Shown piece after piece: positions 19,901 through 22,403 of a DNA stretch of 22,403 nucleotides (position 1 is its first letter; every line of letters begins with the position of its first letter). The stretch covers positions 22,332 to 44,734 of the forward strand of contig NW_003115458.1 in the NCBI RefSeq assembly GCF_000003605.2, read 5' to 3'. This DNA comes from Saccoglossus kowalevskii (lineage: Eukaryota > Hemichordata > Enteropneusta > Harrimaniidae). The position numbers and the translations under genes were made by a program. The notes under the pieces are model-generated. The model was not told where the DNA came from. It saw only the letters and a list, made by a program, of their open reading frames with translations, and did no database searches.

Positions 19901-22111
19901 TGTCAGACACACAATCACCATGGCAACCTGAACATTGTCTAAATTTCAGCATATTAACATTTTCACCACCAGTTTCCTCTTTTCATCACAAATTCACAAA
20001 ATAGTCCTGTTTATAGTCTGCACTTTTCTTCAGGAGATTGGGACAAAAATAGCCAAATTTTTTGAGTAAAAATTGAAAATTGGCTAAAATTTCATCTGTT
20101 AGCTCCAAAATTAGGGTTCTTTTTTTAGGAATATTGAAGGAATGAAAAAAAAGATGCCAACAAATTTGGACAAGAAAGTCTGGTGGTGAAAAGGTTAAAC
20201 ACATTTTGGAGTACATGTATCACGCTACACAAGATGAAATGCTATTTGTTGTTTACAGGATAGATGTTTCTAATCAAGTACAAACTAAATCCAAATGGGA
20301 ATGTGAGCACCATTATCTGAATACCTATATTATGTATCCTAAGTCACCACTGCCAGGTATGTCTTGTTAAAACTTGTCTACACTAGCTTCCATGAAATGT
20401 ATGATAAACACTGCCCTCAAGTTGATTTTTGCTAAAAACTCTTGTTTGGGTGAGGTTACATTTTTCATTTTTGTGCGCAAAGCATAAAAGACAGTGTTTG
20501 AGTTTTCTCTATATGGCTGTCTATGTTTTTAATGTATGTGTTCACCAATATCTCAAAATTTAACAAACTAATGAAAGAAGTTAAAGACAAATAAATAATA
20601 ATGTGCACTGCTATTTTGATGCAGAAATAGATAGGGTTGAAGGAGGGTTAAAGTAGAATGTCAAATTTGCTGAAACTATATGATGATTGAACAAATAACC
20701 ATCTCTACTCGCGTTATTATAGCAAGACTACACTGTATCTATTGGTTTTCTTAGTACAAAACATGTGGTGAAATAAATCAATATGTTCATTTTCAGTTCT
20801 ACCCATACCTGATATACCACAGCCATCCAAGCCTATACTGTGTAAAAGTAAGTTATTACACATTCTAATTCCCAATATATAGTTTATAAAAAAAAGCAGT
20901 GTTTTTCTTCTTCACGGATTGCCCTTGTCTATTATGTCCCCTTAGTTCCATTCATTTTGTTTTTTCATTAGTTTCAGAAGACCCACCCAGACCGGCGAAA
21001 GACTCCCAGAGAGCAACTGACATGGCAGGTTATATTGCTGCCAGGGGAGATTTCACAGAGGTAAAAAACACCTAGTGTGATCTGTAGTATGGAATTTTTG
21101 TTTATGATTTGTCGTAAATAAATCATGTTGCACGCAGCAAGTAGAATTTAACCCCTATTATGCATTAATTTAATTCATTTTTATCATACAACGATCATTT
21201 CTGACTTTTCGCATTCCAAGCCTCTTTTTTGTATTGATGGAACATATCAATGGCGAATCATATGTATAGTATCATTGCAGGAGACGCAAAAGTGAGGTTT
21301 GGGATGCAAATTAGCCAGCAATGATCGCTGCATAATAAGAGCGAGTTATTACAAATACAGTCTCTATGTATGATGTGTTTATTCAACAGGAGTATGATAA
21401 CTATGTAGAATGGGATGTTAAAGATGTTTACTTTGCTGATGATGATGAGAGGCTGTTAACCGGTAATGAAAATACACATTAAATTTATCATTGTTTTGAT
21501 ATTGCCATTTATTATGGTTGAAGTTTTTCACGAAAAACAGCAATTCGTTTTTGCTTTTGTGATGATGTCATGTACATTTGTCTCACTTGAAATTAAAGCA
21601 GTTTATCAGCAAAGTGTTAGTTTCTCTGTATTTTTGAAGTTTCACTTATGTATGTCATTATCCTTTTGGATACCATAGTTTTTTTCTGACAACAAACAGG
21701 TGCAACATTATGCTTACTTTTATGTATTCATTTTTTTTTATTTTGTACAAAAGAAACTTGCTATTTGCTCTTGATTACAGTTTTGAACAAATTTTAAAAT
21801 CTAAAAAAAAAAATATATGGATTGTATTTTTTGTAAAAGGTGATGAGATTAGGTTGACTATATCTGATGGAATTAAGACAACAAATTAATTGTTGTGCTA
21901 AATTGGAATTGTTTTACCATTAAGTATACGTTATAAACATGTATTATTCAACTGAGCTATAGCTACACAGTGATCTTCTCTGTGTTACAATAATATTGTT
22001 TTGATGTCCAAACTTCAATGTCTGTATCTGTTTACAATTGATTCCAGCACTTAAGATGTCAGTAGTACAGATTTTTTACTCTCGCTTAAGAGAGAGACAT
22101 AAAAGAAAAAG
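16825..22111 (+). CDS. TADA2A: Transcriptional adapter 2-alpha, 5' part (ZZ finger, SANT and middle region)
   Basis: Eight exons (16825-16935, 18151-18210, 19741-19832, 20259-20356, 20797-20847, 20972-21060, 21390-21462, 22048-22111) join in phase into 212 residues plus two bases; the gene continues right of the window (vertebrate protein ~443 residues). The ZZ zinc finger spans residues ~8-55: Cys10, 13, 24, 27, 35, 38 and His48, 52. A SANT domain follows at ~65-115 (HRWTAKEELALLEAVGDCGLGNW, in parts). The middle region has EDPPRPAKDS, DMAGYIAARGDF and NYVEWDVKDVYF, all family hallmarks. The C-terminal SWIRM domain is not reached. TADA2A links GCN5/PCAF acetyltransferases to SAGA- and ATAC-type complexes in the nucleus. 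The start MASPDDRPPCPGC is the only in-frame ATG near the finger; an upstream ATG at 16820 is out of frame. Confidence 0.95.
16936..18150. other. TADA2A: TADA2A intron 1
   Basis: About 1.2 kb. It holds a CpG-rich first 150 bases with a repeated CGGATCATGT (about 17004-17028), six TAA units (17318-17335) and a hairpin TACTGGC / GCCAGTA near 17800-17816. No exon was seen. Confidence 0.6.
18151..18210 (+). CDS. TADA2A: TADA2A coding exon 2
   Basis: A 60-base exon after CTATTTCAG and before GTAAGT. CFSRGWEGDGHENNHAYEII supplies the last Cys and the H-x3-H pair of the ZZ finger. Confidence 0.94.
18211..18888. other. TADA2A: TADA2A intron 2, left part
   Basis: AT-rich intron with several short TTAAT/ATTAA palindromes (for example near 18635-18660) but no element I can delimit. 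Confidence 0.5.
18889..19101. mobile_element. Foldback MITE with 8-bp target duplication (hAT-like)
   Basis: GTTTAATT flanks both sides (18889-18896 and 19094-19101). The element, 197 bp, has arms of about 50 bp: CAGTCACTGGGGCTGAAAAT on the left against the reverse complement of CCCCAAGTGACTG on the right, followed on both sides by GAATAAATACTAT and an A/T tract. An 8-bp duplication and CAG-type ends point to hAT-derived non-autonomous elements. Confidence 0.8.
19102..19740. other. TADA2A: TADA2A intron 2, right part
   Basis: 639 bases of intron. A GGTTCAATCC (about 19166-19175) is similar to a tRNA B box but has no A box or cloverleaf. No exon seen. Confidence 0.5.
19741..19832 (+). CDS. 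TADA2A: TADA2A coding exon 3
   Basis: Acceptor TAAACATTAG, donor AACTG|GTAAGT. It encodes TNDFSVLDHRWTAKEELALL and EAVGDCGLGN, the first helix of the SANT domain, with a split Trp codon at the end. Confidence 0.95.
19954..20198. mobile_element. TTAA-flanked MITE, family A copy 2 (inverted)
   Basis: TTAA at 19954-19957 and 20195-20198; inner ends CATTTTCACCACCAG and CTGGTGGTGAAAAGG. Its reverse complement aligns with the copy at 2591-2826 from end to end with scattered mismatches. It lies in TADA2A intron 3. Confidence 0.87.
20259..20356 (+). CDS. TADA2A: TADA2A coding exon 4
   Basis: Acceptor TTGTTTACAG, donor CCAG|GTATGT. IDVSNQVQTKSKWECEHHYL is the second half of the SANT domain; NTYIMYPKSPLP begins the linker. 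Confidence 0.93.
20357..20796. other. TADA2A: TADA2A intron 4, plain
   Basis: 440 bases without repeat or exon signals beyond its splice ends. Confidence 0.5.
20797..20847 (+). CDS. TADA2A: TADA2A coding exon 5
   Basis: A 51-base exon between TCATTTTCAG and GTAAGT, encoding a Pro/Ile linker LPIPDIPQPSKPILCK. Confidence 0.88.
20972..21060 (+). CDS. TADA2A: TADA2A coding exon 6
   Basis: Encodes SEDPPRPAKDS and DMAGYIAARGDFTE, a TADA2A signature; donor GAG|GTAAAA. Two acceptors six bases apart (CATTAG at 20971, TTTCAG at 20977) both keep the frame, giving Ile-Ser-Glu-Asp or Lys-Asp. Confidence 0.93.
21148..21350. mobile_element. Imperfect foldback element in TADA2A intron 6
   Basis: The left part (CCCCTATTATGCATTAA ... 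ACGATCATTTCTG ... GCATTCCAAGCCTC) pairs with the reverse complement of the right part (TTATTATGCAGCGATCATTGCTG ... in pieces, GCATCCCAAACCTC). The arms are about 70 bp with many mismatches. Ends and target duplication are not clear, so the boundaries are approximate. Confidence 0.55.
21390..21462 (+). CDS. TADA2A: TADA2A coding exon 7
   Basis: Acceptor ATTCAACAG, donor ACCG|GTAATG. EYDNYVEWDVKDVYFADDDE matches the human EFDNYAEWDLRDIDFVEDD region. Confidence 0.94.
21463..22047. other. TADA2A: TADA2A intron 7, plain
   Basis: 585 bases of AT-rich intron with short T and A runs; nothing else to report. Confidence 0.5.
22048..22111 (+). CDS. TADA2A: TADA2A coding exon 8 (last in window)
   Basis: Acceptor TTGATTCCAG, donor AAAAG|GTGAGA. 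It encodes ALKMSVVQIFYSRLRERHKR, matching human ALKMAVVDIYHSRLKER. Later exons lie beyond the window. Confidence 0.93.
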
Positions 22112-22251
22112 GTGAGATTGCAATTTCAATTCATATAATAACTTAGTTGTACTGCATCTATACTGATTATATTTGTACTCGCGGATACTTCATGCTGCAT
22201 CTGTACAAGTATGTTGCATTTTTGCACAGCAACCTGTCTCAAAGATTTTTT

Positions 22252-22403
22252 AGCTCCGCTGTCGACTTTGTCGAGCGGAGCTTATCATATGAGTGATTGT
22301 CCGTCGTCGTCCGGTGTCGTCCGTCGTCGTCCGTCGTCCGTCGTCCGTGTCAATGTTTTACTTTTTCGACTTCTTCTTGAAACTACAGCCTGAATGCTTT
22401 GGA
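22252..22403. mobile_element. Start of a hairpin/GTCCGTC repeat element, cut by the window end
   Basis: AGCTCCGCT (22252-22260) and AGCGGAGCT (22274-22282) form a hairpin that also pairs GTCGAC with GTCG inside. It is followed by TATCATATG and then a run of GTCCGTC/GTCGTC units (about 22299-22350). The order hairpin, TAT-spacer, GTCCGTC run is the same as in the element at 8397. Its right end lies outside the window. Confidence 0.7.

Overview
This is a stretch of animal nuclear DNA. It is AT-rich, its genes are broken into many short exons with GT-AG introns of about 0.1 to 2 kb, and the introns and spacers are full of small inverted-repeat elements. The proteins match families shared by most animals. 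Vertebrate synteny is absent and the repeat types (hairpin ends followed by GTCCGTC runs, TTAA-flanked foldbacks) suggest an invertebrate such as a hemichordate, lancelet or lophotrochozoan. I cannot name the species. There are no bacterial operons, CRISPR arrays or recognisable RNA genes.

Layout. (1) 877-7783, plus strand: nine 3' exons of a coiled-coil gene that begins left of the window. It encodes three heptad-rich exons, a polar linker and a C-terminal C2HC zinc finger. It may be a CCDC157-type golgin, but that is tentative. (2) 7784-10690: a convergent intergenic spacer with a duplicated segment, a 750-bp repeat built of ~140-bp units, and a TTAA-flanked foldback. (3) 16644-10691, minus strand: a complete seven-exon OGFOD2 gene (340 residues), whose last intron holds a large inverted-repeat element with a 393-base assembly gap, and whose first intron holds a dead tyrosine-recombinase relic. 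(4) 16825-22111, plus strand: the first eight coding exons of TADA2A (ZZ finger, SANT domain and beginning of the conserved middle region), running off the right end. OGFOD2 and TADA2A are head to head, with only 180 bp between their start codons.

Function. TADA2A is an adaptor of GCN5/PCAF acetyltransferase complexes. OGFOD2 is a predicted Fe(II)/2-oxoglutarate oxygenase. Nothing in the sequence links their biochemistry; they probably share only a bidirectional promoter, which carries two ETS-like sites.

The parts that deserve a second look are the mobile and structural DNA: the outward-facing ORF starts in the OGFOD2 foldback, the hairpin/GTCCGTC repeat family seen at two places, the minisatellite that grew out of the coiled-coil gene's stop codon, and a phase-compatible half-zinc-finger exon that may be an alternative exon of that gene. 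I found no clear evidence of a wholly new biochemical system.
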